DNA from: CAZUWH01 sp964624075
GTDB taxonomy: Bacteria > Pseudomonadota > Alphaproteobacteria > Rhodospirillales > Rhodospirillaceae
Reading direction: 5' to 3'
DNA: 64,000 nt
Assembly: GCA_964624075.1 (NCBI GenBank)
Contig: CAZUWH010000007.1
Location: 1 to 64,000 of the forward strand
This document shows positions 37,850 to 45,811 of this stretch, one piece after another. Numbering within the stretch: position 1 is the first letter of the stretch; each line of letters opens with the position of its first letter. A program made the translations under genes and the position numbers. The notes beneath the pieces were generated by a model. It did not search any database, was not told the DNA's origin, and saw only the letters and a list, made by a program, of their open reading frames with translations.

Positions 37850-39226
37850 GACCTCACCTTTCGTGAAATTGTAGGGTGCCCAGGGGCTGGTCAGGGCAAA
37901 ATCGAACCCTTGCGGCCGATAGGTCATGGTAAGCCGCGCGGACGCGTCGGGAACGGGGAGTTCGAGATGGAAATCGAAACGGCCCGGGCGCAGAAGGGCA
38001 GCATCAATCTGGTCCAGACGGTTGGTGATAGCCAGGATGGTCACGCCCTTGAGATCCTGGATGCCGTCCATTTTGGTCAAAAGCTGGGGTGGTGACCACG
38101 CGATCGAGCACGGCCCCGTCCTGACCCCCGCGGTGGGGCGACAGGGCGTCGATTCCGTTGAAGAAAACAATGCATGGTGCCGTCTGACGCGCCTTCCGGT
38201 GCCAGTGGCATGCCTCGGCTGTGGATTTCAAGAATCTCCCGCCGTCCCGATTGATCGGGCACGCCGATGGCGATTTCACGATCGAATCGTCCCAGCCGGC
38301 GCAGGGCCGGATCAAGGGCGTTCGGGATGTTGGTGGCCGCCACCACGATCACCTGCCCGTGTGCTCCCAGCCCATCCACCAGCGCCAGAAGCTGGGCCAC
38401 GACGCGGCGTTCCACCTGACGGTCGCCGCTCATCTCTTCCCGCTTCGGGGCGATGGCGTCGATTCCGTCGATGAACAGGATTGCCGGTGCCTTCTGCGCC
38501 GCATTATCGCAACATCTTGCGGATCTGTGCCTTGCTCGCCCCATACATCTTGTCAATAATCTCAGGGCCATTGAGATGCAGGAAATGCACGTTGGCTTCC
38601 TGCGTCACCGCCCGCGCGATCAGGGACTTGCCGGCACAGGGCGGGCCCCACAGCCGCACCCCCTTTGGCGCCTCTACCCCCAGGTGCTGAAATACCTCCG
38701 GGTATTTTAGCGGCAGCTCGATCATCTCGCGAATGCACTGCACCTGCCGGTGTAGGCCGCCGATGTCTTCATAGGTGATGGCGCCGGGAACGCTGTCGTG
38801 GTCTTTCCCCTTGGTCCGACAACGTAGGCGGGTTGCCAGGCCGGATGACACCGGACCACCGACGGGTTCGGTGGCCTGACAGTGCATTCCTATGCCTGGG
38901 TGCCAAACAGCGTAAGACGAACCCTGTCCCCGCTCATCAGGGGAATGCCGTCCAGCAGCCGGACGAGGGTGGCGGTGTCGAAGCGCGGCCCGGGCGCCAG
39001 CGCCAGCACTAGGCTTTGCGCCCGTCTTAGCCGCAAACGGCCGCAGCGTCACCTGCTGATCGAGGCTGGTGCCGGTGATGGCGACGGCGCCTCCAACCTG
39101 GATCTCAAGCCGCGTGAGATCCTCCGGGTCGAGACGAACCGGGCCGCGTCCGACATCGCGTGGGGGAGCCTCGCAGACACGAAATGTTGCCTCCGTCGGG
39201 GAGGCCGTGGGTTCTTCAGAGATCAC
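37850..39226 (-). pseudogene. broken CDC48-like AAA ATPase of the gas vesicle cluster
   Basis: CDC48/VAT-type tandem AAA unfoldases occur in some gas vesicle clusters. Here: N-domain (VRLDPEDLTRLEIQVGGAVA, ITGTSLDQQVTLRPF), linker ITYEDIGGLHRQVQCIREMI, first AAA domain with GVRLWGPPCAGKSLIARAVT (Walker A with Cys in place of Gly/Thr), FIDGIDAIAPKREE (Walker B), VVAATNIPNALDPALRRLGR, then a deletion that removes the linker and most of the second AAA domain, which resumes at FFNGIDALSPHRGG, LTKMDGIQDLKGVTILAITN and DAALLRPGRFD. Frame changes near 39010, 38520, 38175 and 38105. It starts at ATG 39224-39226. Confidence 0.85.
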
Positions 39227-39263
39227 GGGAAACGCCCTCTGCCTGGATGGTTAGCCAGTTCAG

Positions 39264-39698
39264 TCATCTGCGCAGTTCTTCCGCACCGACGACACATTCG
39301 TTCTTTGACAGAATCGTATTCTCAAGCCGATCGAGTCGCTCGCGCAGCATCTTGTTTTCTTCGACAAGATTTTGTGATTGCAATGACAGATGTGGATCGC
39401 TTTGCCACCAGTTGATTCCCATGGCTACGGCCCGGTCAACAGATGCCACCAGAAGACGCGACATGATGGTCATAAGGTCTATTTCAACGAGCGAAACCGA
39501 GATATCCCCCGCGATGACGACTCCCTTGCCCAGAAATCCGTTCAAGAATGTCGGCGAGTCCGGCGGCTTCCACCGAATGTTCCACGTTGCTCGTTCAGCA
39601 TCACTTTTCCCTCCCAGTGGGCCGCGCAGTCCGGTTACATGCCCTTCTCGACTTTTTGCTTTCCTCTGGGAACATCGGCATCTCGCTGGTCTGAACAC
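39264..39698 (-). CDS. gvpJ: GvpA-family protein with coiled-coil tail (GvpJ-like)
   Basis: The core FLNGFLGKGVVIAGDISVSL followed by VEIDLMTIMSRLLVASVDRA and VAMGINWW is a GvpA-type fold, followed by a coiled coil LVEENKMLRERLDRLENTIL; this combination is typical of GvpJ-like minor shell proteins. The 145-residue frame opens upstream of the usual start, and the first 35-40 residues look out of frame, so the natural start may have been lost by a frameshift near 39590. The conserved core itself is open. Listed as a gene, with the N-terminus in doubt. Confidence 0.65.
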   Translation of the reverse strand: MFRPARCRCSQRKAKSREGHVTGLRGPLGGKSDAERATWNIRWKPPDSPTFLNGFLGKGVVIAGDISVSLVEIDLMTIMSRLLVASVDRAVAMGINWWQSDPHLSLQSQNLVEENKMLRERLDRLENTILSKNECVVGAEELRR

Positions 39699-39747
39699 GC
39701 CGACTGGAAATCGGTGATCAAGGATTAAAAAATCGAGAATGGTATGG

Positions 39748-40005
39748 TCATTCTTCCGCGATCTGATCGCGCAGGTAGCGGCGCGTACGGTGGTAGCTCG
39801 TCACGTTGCCATTTTCGTCTAGGGTGGCATTGAAGTCATACATAACATCTATAGTTGTAGTGACTTATTTTAACTCGATCATATTGATCACGAGATGCCA
39901 GCTGCTCTCTTCGTGGCTCATGTCGGAAACGTGATTAGCCATCAATCCGGTCAGCTCCTCAAGCTGACTCCTGGCCCCGGTAATGACGTCATTGGTCTTG
40001 ATCAT
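39748..40005 (-). pseudogene. gvpO: gas vesicle protein GvpO interrupted by TAA
   Basis: MIKTNDVITGARSQLEELTG, LMANHVSDMSHEESSWHLVI, NMIELK then TAA (39865-39867), then VTTTIDVMYDFNATLDENGN and VTSYHRTRRYLRDQIAEE. The frame is otherwise uninterrupted over 85 codons and matches GvpO (Q.L.ELTG...ESSW...DVM..Y...LDE.G...SY.R.RRY.R). The ATG overlaps the gvpG stop as ATGA. One nonsense codon is the only defect. Confidence 0.85.
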
Positions 40006-40232
40006 TCTATCCTCCGCAGTCTTTGACGGCTTTCACTCAGCCGTGCCAGAAGGTCCTTTTCGGTGGCTGCAAAGGTTTCCTCGTCGATCCGTCCTCGCTC
40101 GAGATCCTGTTCCAGGTCGGTGAGAGTAGCACGCAACCGATCTTCGTCATACAGTTCGTTTTCCGCCCGATCGCGCAGGATGCACGCTAGCCACAGCAGG
40201 CCGTGCAAAGGGCCGGTGACCGGCGCCATCAA
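40002..40232 (-). CDS. gvpG: gas vesicle protein GvpG
   Basis: 76 residues: MMAPVTGPLHGLLWLACILR, then DRAENELYDEDRLRATLTDL, EQDLERGRIDEETFAATEKD and LLARLSESRQRLR. The ENELYD...L..LE..LE.G.I.EE.F...E..LL.RL pattern is that of GvpG, a small helical accessory protein. It lies between gvpF and gvpO, as in other gvp clusters. The frame is intact. Confidence 0.9.
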   Translation of the reverse strand: MMAPVTGPLHGLLWLACILRDRAENELYDEDRLRATLTDLEQDLERGRIDEETFAATEKDLLARLSESRQRLRRIE

Positions 40233-40293
40233 TCCGCGTGGTACACGAGTCCCATGGCATCCTCCTTCCCTCGTAGTATTTGGTTCACACAGC

Positions 40294-40959
40294 CTAGTTC
40301 ACGTTGATGTTGACAAAATTGTACGGAGGCACGGGCCAGACATACCTGAACAGGAAACGACAGTCGCACGCCGCATCGAGGGTACGAACGGCTTAGTCCA
40401 TGTCGGGGGTCAGCCGTTGTTCAACCAGAAAGGCGGCGTTGAGTATCATCTGATCACCGAACGTCTTGTTAAGTTTTGTCTTGTGGGCAAAGGGCTTCAG
40501 GTAGTCGAGAATGAGCTGTTCGGCCGCGAGCCGTTTGCGGACCGGAATCTGCTCGATGGCCTGGCCCAGGCACAGGCGCTCGCCGTGAGTCTTCTCTGTC
40601 AGGCGTTTCCGGATGGCATCGCGGCTTTCGCGAATGTCTGGATTTTCATCAAGGATTTCTGTGAAAACGACGTCTTCCTGCCAGAAGGCCTTGACGCCAA
40701 TTTCGACCCGCTCCTGATATCTGCACCAGCAGGTGGGAGAATTCATCATGGCGCTGTGGCAGAAGACGTTCTGTCACCGCCGTAGCGTCTGGGGCAATGG
40801 TGCCAAAGCGGACCGGGAGCAGGGTGGAGGCACGCATCACTTTCTCAAGAACCCGGGTATGCACGGGACTTTCCGGTTCCCAGATACCTGGACTGTGAAG
40901 GTCCTGATCACGGGATCGGGAACGATGGCGTAGAGGTATTTTTCAAGCGGTGCGTTCAT
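40294..40959 (-). pseudogene. gvpF: broken gas vesicle protein GvpF (copy upstream of gvpG)
   Basis: Start MNAPLEKYLYAIVPDPVIRT (ATG 40957-40959, GAGGAGGCAATC upstream), then frame change to MRASTLLPVRFGTIAPDATA and VTERLLPQRHDEFSHLLVQ, then frame change to RVEIGVKAFWQEDVVFTEIL, KRLAAEQLILDYLKPFAHKT, NAAFLVEQRLTPDMD, TAA 40393-40395, and in the same frame CDCRFLFRYVWPVPPYNFVN ending at TAG 40294-40296. The family landmarks (RFGT, F.Y.WP.PPYNFV) are conserved. Confidence 0.87.
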
Positions 40960-41041
40960 GATTGCCTCCTCTGGCATGTGTCGATGGCGGTCGCGAGCAA
41001 ACCCCGTGCCTCTACGCACTATGCATGCAACTGGTGGCGTT

Positions 41042-41545
41042 CTACTCCTGCGGCAGGTGTTCATAGTAGTGGCGCAAGGTGGCATAAAGGCCGGCCGCTT
41101 CTGGTTCCAGATGCGGCAAGATGGTGCGGGTGAATGTCGCCTCTAATTCCTGCCCCGACGCCGTCTGGCCGCTGCGGAAGAAGGGAGCCACCTCCAGGGT
41201 AAAGGGCAGGTGCGCCTGCAGATCGGCCACATACAGGAGAGCGGTCGTCTCTGCCGCCACCAGGCTGCCCGTCGCAACGGCCTGCGTCAGCCGTTGTTGC
41301 AACTCGGGACGCTGGCCGAGATTGTGGTGCATCCGTTCCAGGATTAGGTGGTCGAGATGAAACAGGGCCAGGCCGAAGTCGGCTTCAAGGAACAACGAAT
41401 TGGCGAGTATCTCAGATACGGTCCCCAAAGACAGCGTTGCCGACAGCCGCCGCCAGCGACACGGCCTACGGACGGCCCGGTAAAGGCTCTTTCTCAGTTT
41501 CCTCAAGGGGATGCGGCACATCGACCAGAGGATGGGCGTGCTCAT
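41042..41545 (-). CDS. unrecognised helical protein in the gas vesicle cluster
   Basis: 167 codons open. The part from about residue 35 looks like real protein: SATLSLGTVSEILANSLFLE, ADFGLALFHLDHLILERMHH, ETTALLYVADLQAHLPFTLE and LPHLEPEAAGLYATLRHYYE. I do not recognise it. Position between gvpH and gvpF suggests a lineage-specific gvp accessory gene. The first 30 residues are arginine-rich and may not be coding. It could also be the C-terminal half of a gene that begins near 41900. Confidence 0.45.
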   Translation of the reverse strand: MSTPILWSMCRIPLRKLRKSLYRAVRRPCRWRRLSATLSLGTVSEILANSLFLEADFGLALFHLDHLILERMHHNLGQRPELQQRLTQAVATGSLVAAETTALLYVADLQAHLPFTLEVAPFFRSGQTASGQELEATFTRTILPHLEPEAAGLYATLRHYYEHLPQE

Positions 41546-41929
41546 GCCGCCAGAAGCCCCATCGTAGCCAGGTTATCGCCCCAATAGCCCTCGGCAACCA
41601 TGACTTTATGATTGATGAAGACGAAACACTCTGTCAGATTGGCCAGATCATAGACATTGATCATGGGCCGCATGGTGGATGTCGCGGTAAAGGGTGGGCC
41701 TGTGAATCGCATGAAGCTGGCTGGCCAGGATGTCGAGATTAGTCAGAACGAACAGCGTCACGCCCCGATGCGGCTAGGGATGTGTTCTCGCCAGGGTGCG
41801 AATGACCTGCTCCTCAGCGGCGACGATCCCATCCATCCCCGTGGCTATGTCGGAGACCACCCGCAACAGGGTGCCGTTGATGTCGTGACGGGTGAGCTGT
41901 GCGACCGTCCGTGGCATGGCGTTCGTGCC
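41546..41929 (-). other. decayed coding stretch between gvpH and the unknown gene
   Basis: Short protein-like pieces in different frames: MPRTVAQLTRHDINGTLLRV, VSDIATGMDGIVAAEEQVIR, GVTLFVLTNLDILASQLHAI, INVYDLANLTECFVFINHKV and MVAEGYWGDNLATMGLLAA. They probably belong to one or two broken genes of the cluster. No family recognised. Confidence 0.4.
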
Positions 41930-42307
41930 TTAATCCTGGCGGGAAGCGGGATTCCCTTGGCGAAAATGGTACGCGCCGCTGGTTTCTAGGGACAAGGCAT
42001 CAGCTGTGGCAGTCACGGTGGCGTCTTCCTCGGCGACACCGGGTAACTCAGCGGTGACCATGATTTCGGCGCCTTTGTCGAACACATCGACGAGCGGCTC
42101 GCGAATTCGGTTTTTCGTGCGTTTTTGGTGGCAGAACGCCGTTGTCGCCCCGATGAGGCCCTGGTCAAGGCGGTTCTGGATGACAGACAATGTTCCGGAC
42201 ACTGTCTCGGACGTTGTTCCGGGCGCTGTCAGCAGAAACTAGTGCAGCACATCCAGCTCCTGCTGAACCTTGGCCAGCATCCGTTCCATTTCTTCCTGTC
42301 GGCTCAT
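41930..42307 (-). pseudogene. small heat-shock-like protein (GvpH type) interrupted by TAG
   Basis: MSRQEEMERMLAKVQQELDV, LH then TAG (42239-42241), then FLLTAPGTTSETVSGTLSVI and, in the same frame, IREPLVDVFDKGAEIMVTAE, LPGVAEEDATVTATADALSL, ETSGAYHF. The REPLVDVFD...V.AELPGV.E.D segment is the Hsp20/alpha-crystallin domain found in gas vesicle clusters (GvpH). After 41930 the C-terminal strand region is lost by frameshift. Confidence 0.75.
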
Positions 42308-42317
42308 CTAGTTCTGT

Positions 42318-42615
42318 TTATGGCCTAGAGACGGCTATCGCGGGTATGCTGCGGCAGAAGGGTTTGTGCATCGTTTTCGTCTCGCGCAGCCCCCGCTGCC
42401 GCTTCATGGTGACGTCTTTCATATCGAGGCTCCTACTGTGGCCAGAGTTGGCATCCATCCGGAACGGTTCGCGTGTCTCCTCCGGCGCTGCGGGACGCAC
42501 GGCGCGAACAACGGAAGAGCGTACGGGGGCAGTGCGCACGGATAAGAGCGAGCAGTATGCCCTGGCGCTGCGCATGTTCCTGCCGTTGCTCAGGCGTGGC
42601 ATGCGCCGGCAGCGT
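42318..42615 (-). other. unassigned stretch between gvpN and gvpH
   Basis: A 94-codon frame exists but shows no family, and another frame has helix-like EQRQEHAQRQGILLAL. A small decayed accessory gene is possible. Confidence 0.3.
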
Positions 42616-43473
42616 TCACTTTGAGCCAGGCACGTCGTAATAGAGCTGCACGAATGCCGGACTCTCGCAGGATGGCTGCACCCCCTCCACGGCGACGACG
42701 TGGGTGATCACGATGGAGGCGTGCATCGTTAGCGTGTGGTCACAGGCGCTATGGTCGCGGAATTTCCGCACTAGATCCACGATGTTTGCAACGACCGTCG
42801 GTTCAAGCCCGGAACGGGCGGCGGCAATGGCAATCTCGGTGTCCCGGTCGGGATGATCGACATCAAGGGTCACCAGACGGTCGATCAGGGCATCCTGGCT
42901 GGCATGGACGCCAGCGTATTCCTGCGGATTGCTTGTGAAGATGGCATGAAATTCCGGGTGAACCCGGATATAGGATTCGTCGCGATTCTGCGCCGGCAGG
43001 ACCAGAATCTTTTCTTCGGACACACTCAGGAGAGCGTTGTTGCTCTCGGGACGGGATCGGGTGAACTCGTCATAGACTAGCGTGAAGCCTTACCGGCATG
43101 CGGTCGTGAAATGGTGGTCCGCCCAGTGGTGCTGGGCGCTTTCCTCGAACTTGGTCACGTTATGGGTGAAGCGGTCCACGACTTTGCGATAGCGGTAGCC
43201 CCCTTGATTCCCGACCAGATCGGCCGTTCCCATTTCCTGATCGCCTGTGATCATGATCACCGGACGGCCGAGTTGGGCGGCCATGTGCAGGGCGAGCGTG
43301 GTCTTGCCGATTCCGGCCGGGCCGCGCAGGTGGAGAGGAAAACCTGCCTTCAGGAAGCCCATGCCCCGCTCCGTCAGCCTTCTGATGGTTGCGTTGTTGA
43401 CAAAATCGGGGCGTGGACGGGGCACGGCCCATGAGAGAGTATTTCGGCCCTCTGCGTTCATCTCGTCTGCCAT
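42616..43473 (-). pseudogene. gvpN: gas vesicle ATPase GvpN interrupted by TAA
   Basis: GvpN is a MoxR-type AAA+ ATPase required for vesicle maturation. The frame from ATG 43471-43473 is open over 285 codons except TAA 43090-43092, at a position where GvpN proteins have Glu (ACR*GFTLVYDEFTRSRPESN). Walker A: LHLRGPAGIGKTTLALHMAA; GYRYRKVVDRFTHNVTKFEE; then VHPEFHAIFTSNPQEYAGVH and ASQDALIDRLVTLDVDHPDR, sensor and AAA lid. A single base change would repair it, so the loss is recent or a sequencing error. Confidence 0.9.
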
Positions 43474-43479
43474 GGCGGC

Positions 43480-44157
43480 GTTCTCCTTGTTTGCAGAAGG
43501 TGGGGTCAGTTGTTGCCGTCTGCCGGGGCCACTTCTTGCTTCTGCGGGACGTCGACGTCTTTTGGACGTGACGAGAAGACCCGTGCCGCACCCTGCACGG
43601 CCTTTGCAACGGCAACCGGCTAGACAGGCTGCAGAGAGAATGGCAATCGGCTTTGGCGCATTCAGCTCGGCCCATATTTTGGCCGCCTTGAGCCGGTCAT
43701 CATGGAGTTCTTGAATCACGGTCTGCGTCCGGGTCTTCTGCGTATGGATCTGCTGCCGTAGAGCGGCACGGGGGCGGGGGGTTATGCCCGTCCAGCCTGC
43801 CGTGCGCTCTGGCGGCCGTCCGGCGGCCACTGTGGTGGAGGTGCGTATCTGCTTCCTTTGTCGTGCGGCGCATGGCGTCCGTTTCTGCCCGACGGGGCCG
43901 GTAACGGAGTGTTGCTATCTTGTTCAGGTTGTGATGGTATTCCTCGACACGGTCATGGGCCGCACCAAGCAGTATCGCCGTGTTGACATGCAGGGCGTGC
44001 CTGAACGCGGCGGTGTGGGAGGAATACGCCGCGGGGCCATCCTCTGACGGGTTTCGCGTGCTTCCCGCAGAAAACGGGTGGTGCCCATGCCGATTCCGGA
44101 CAATGCCGCGCGGCGGGTGGCACGGTCAACGGCAAGCTGGTGGGCAAGCGTGTTCAT
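43480..44157 (-). pseudogene. decayed helical accessory protein between gvpA and gvpN
   Basis: Starts MNTLAHQLAVDRATRRAALS, GIGMGTTRFLREARETRQRM (ATG 44155-44157). After frame changes, HTAAFRHALHVNTAILLGAA and HDRVEEYHHNL, then KTRTQTVIQELHDDRLKAAK and IWAELNAPKP. This is a low-complexity helical protein of the kind that sits beside gvpN in proteobacterial clusters. No established name known to me. Confidence 0.5.
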
Positions 44158-44298
44158 GGCGTGACTGAGCGATGGTGATATGGTGGCCTTCTGGTGTGGA
44201 TCAGGGGTTCAAGGGTCGGCGTGCCCGGATTATCCCCCCACGCTTGCCCTGCCTGCCGTCGGAGCGGAGAAAGGGAAGCGGGGGAGGGGGGAACACCC

Positions 44299-44489
44299 TT
44301 ATGCGGCCTGGGCGCCGGTAGTTAGTCCCACAGCCTCGGCGTATTTAAGATAGGTGTCCACGCCGGCAACCACGATCCGAGCCTCGATGGCAATCAGCTC
44401 GATGCCAACCAGGGATACACGCACCCAAGAATCAACAACCACACCCTTGTCCAGGATGCGATCGACGACTTCGGCCAGTGTCGATCATC
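44299..44489 (-). pseudogene. gvpA: N-terminally truncated major gas vesicle protein GvpA
   Basis: STLAEVVDRILDKGVVVDSW, VRVSLVGIELIAIEARIVVA, GVDTYLKYAEAVGLTTGAQA A: near-perfect GvpA, the shell monomer. Only the first ten residues or so are missing: the codon before STLAEVV is TGA, and the nearby ATGs are in other frames. The sequence upstream switches abruptly to AT-rich DNA (44500-44710). The core is so well conserved that loss must be recent. Without it no gas vesicle can form. Confidence 0.88.
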
Positions 44490-44499
44490 CTCATGATGA

Positions 44500-44710
44500 A
44501 GCCTTGACAAAAATCTCCAAACCTTTATGGGGCATGGAGTGTAGTAAGACTACCATTTTTAAGAGTATTATTTAATACATAGAATCTATTTGGTCGCATT
44601 TACCAATCACTATTGTACGTTATACTTCTAAACTTGTAGACATAAACAATCTACGAGGGTACAATCTTGGAAAGACTATCAATCATCAGGATTGTCCCTA
44701 TCATGATCTG
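44500..44710. other. AT-rich stretch upstream of gvpA
   Basis: Composition drops far below the surrounding GC level, with many ta-rich steps (agagtattatttaatacata, cgttatacttctaaacttgt). It lies between the gvpA remnant and a plus-strand histidine kinase remnant, so it may be the old divergent promoter region. No gene seen. Confidence 0.5.
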
Positions 44711-44719
44711 GAGAGGAGA

Positions 44720-44990
44720 CTGCATGGTTCTCTCAGGGATTTCCTGTCGCCGTCGATGACACCGGCATCGGGCTGCCGACGGAACTGGGCCAGCAGATTT
44801 TTGAGCCGTTCGTGACAACCAAGGGAAACGGTTCAGGGCTTGGTCTGTCGATCACCCGCACCTTGATCAGCCGTCTTGGCGGCAATATCGAGGCCCATCC
44901 CCGCCAGGCGCAGGGCGCCCATTTCCTCATCCGCCTCTGCCCCGTATGTCCGTCAAGGATGCCAGCGATGCTTGAGGCAACCCGTGTCTA
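44720..44990 (+). pseudogene. C-terminal fragment of a histidine kinase
   Basis: Only the ATPase end remains: VDDTGIGLPTELGQQIFEPF (G1 and F boxes), VTTKGNGSGLGLSITRTLIS (G2 box), then RLGGNIEAHPRQAQGAHFLI. The dimerisation domain and the N-box are missing upstream, where AT-rich DNA begins. The response regulator follows directly in overlapping frames, as in FixL/FixJ-like pairs. Confidence 0.8.
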
Positions 44991-45640
44991 TAATATCGTC
45001 GATGATGATCCGGGTCTCAGCGCTTCCCCTGGCCGCCCTGTTCCGGTCCGTCGGGCTTAAAACGGCGTTGTTCCAGGAGCTGGAGACTTTCATGGCCCGG
45101 ACCGAAATCAGCCGTCCGGGATACGTCGTTCTGGATGCGCGCATGTCAGGGATCGGCGACCTTGACGTGCTAGAGCAAATCCGGCACCGGCGTTGGAGCA
45201 TTCCCATCCTGATGATCAGCGGCCATGCCGATGTTGCCATGGCCGTCCGTGCCCTGCATGCTGGTGCGGCCGATTTTCTGGAAAAGCCAGTTAGCGATAC
45301 CCTGCTTCTGCAACTCGTGCAAAAAATATCAACCGGGATATGGCAACAGTGCGATGCGAACGCCGTTGCCTTGTCGTCAGGCAGAAACTCCCCTCCTGAC
45401 AGAACGGAAACGTGTCGTCCTGAAATGCATCATGGCGGGATCGTCCAACAAGACCACGACACGGGAAATTGGGCTTGAGCGTCGAGGCTGTGGAGAGACA
45501 CCGCGCCAATCTATATGCGAAAAACGAAATGCGCCTCGGCCGTCGAGCTGGTGCTGACGGCCGGAACATGCCCGCAAACGTCCCACCGCCCGTTGACCTC
45601 CCCCCGGACGGAGGATGCGGGTGTACCTTCGCCGCATGAT
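44967..45640 (+). pseudogene. broken FixJ/NarL-type response regulator
   Basis: Starts MLEATRVYNIVDDDP; then, after a frame change, LFRSVGLKTALFQELETFMA, RPGYVVLDARMSGIGDLDVL, with phospho-acceptor Asp in VVLDARM, IPILMISGHADVAMAVRALH and AGAADFLEKPVSD. After another change the LuxR-type helix-turn-helix LLTERKRVVLKCIMAGSSNK TTTREIGL and a last frame with VERHRANLYAKNEM-like sequence. At least three frame changes. It is adjacent to the gvp cluster and could have been its regulator; this is inference. Confidence 0.8.
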
Positions 45641-45811
45641 TCATCTCCGGGCAATTCCCTCCCTTGACGTTTCCCCTCCTGCCAGGTTGACGCTGTTTCC
45701 AAATACAGCACGCCCCCCTGCCCGCAGCAAAGGACGGAACGCCACCTCCTCGCCTTGCACTTTCCTATCGAGGGGATAGAGCTTTGCAGGTTTATGCCCC
45801 CGCCGTCCGGC

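Noticed and set aside
7057..43092. In-frame TAG, TAA and TGA codons as possible stop-codon recoding (several TAGs fall where homologues have Gln, one TGA where CheY has Trp).
   Set aside because: All three stops also end intact genes properly here (TAG in bcp and metZ, TAA in bolA and flgG, TGA in speE and icd), and the interrupted genes usually carry frameshifts as well. CAG to TAG and TGG to TGA are common single transitions. Decay explains this better.
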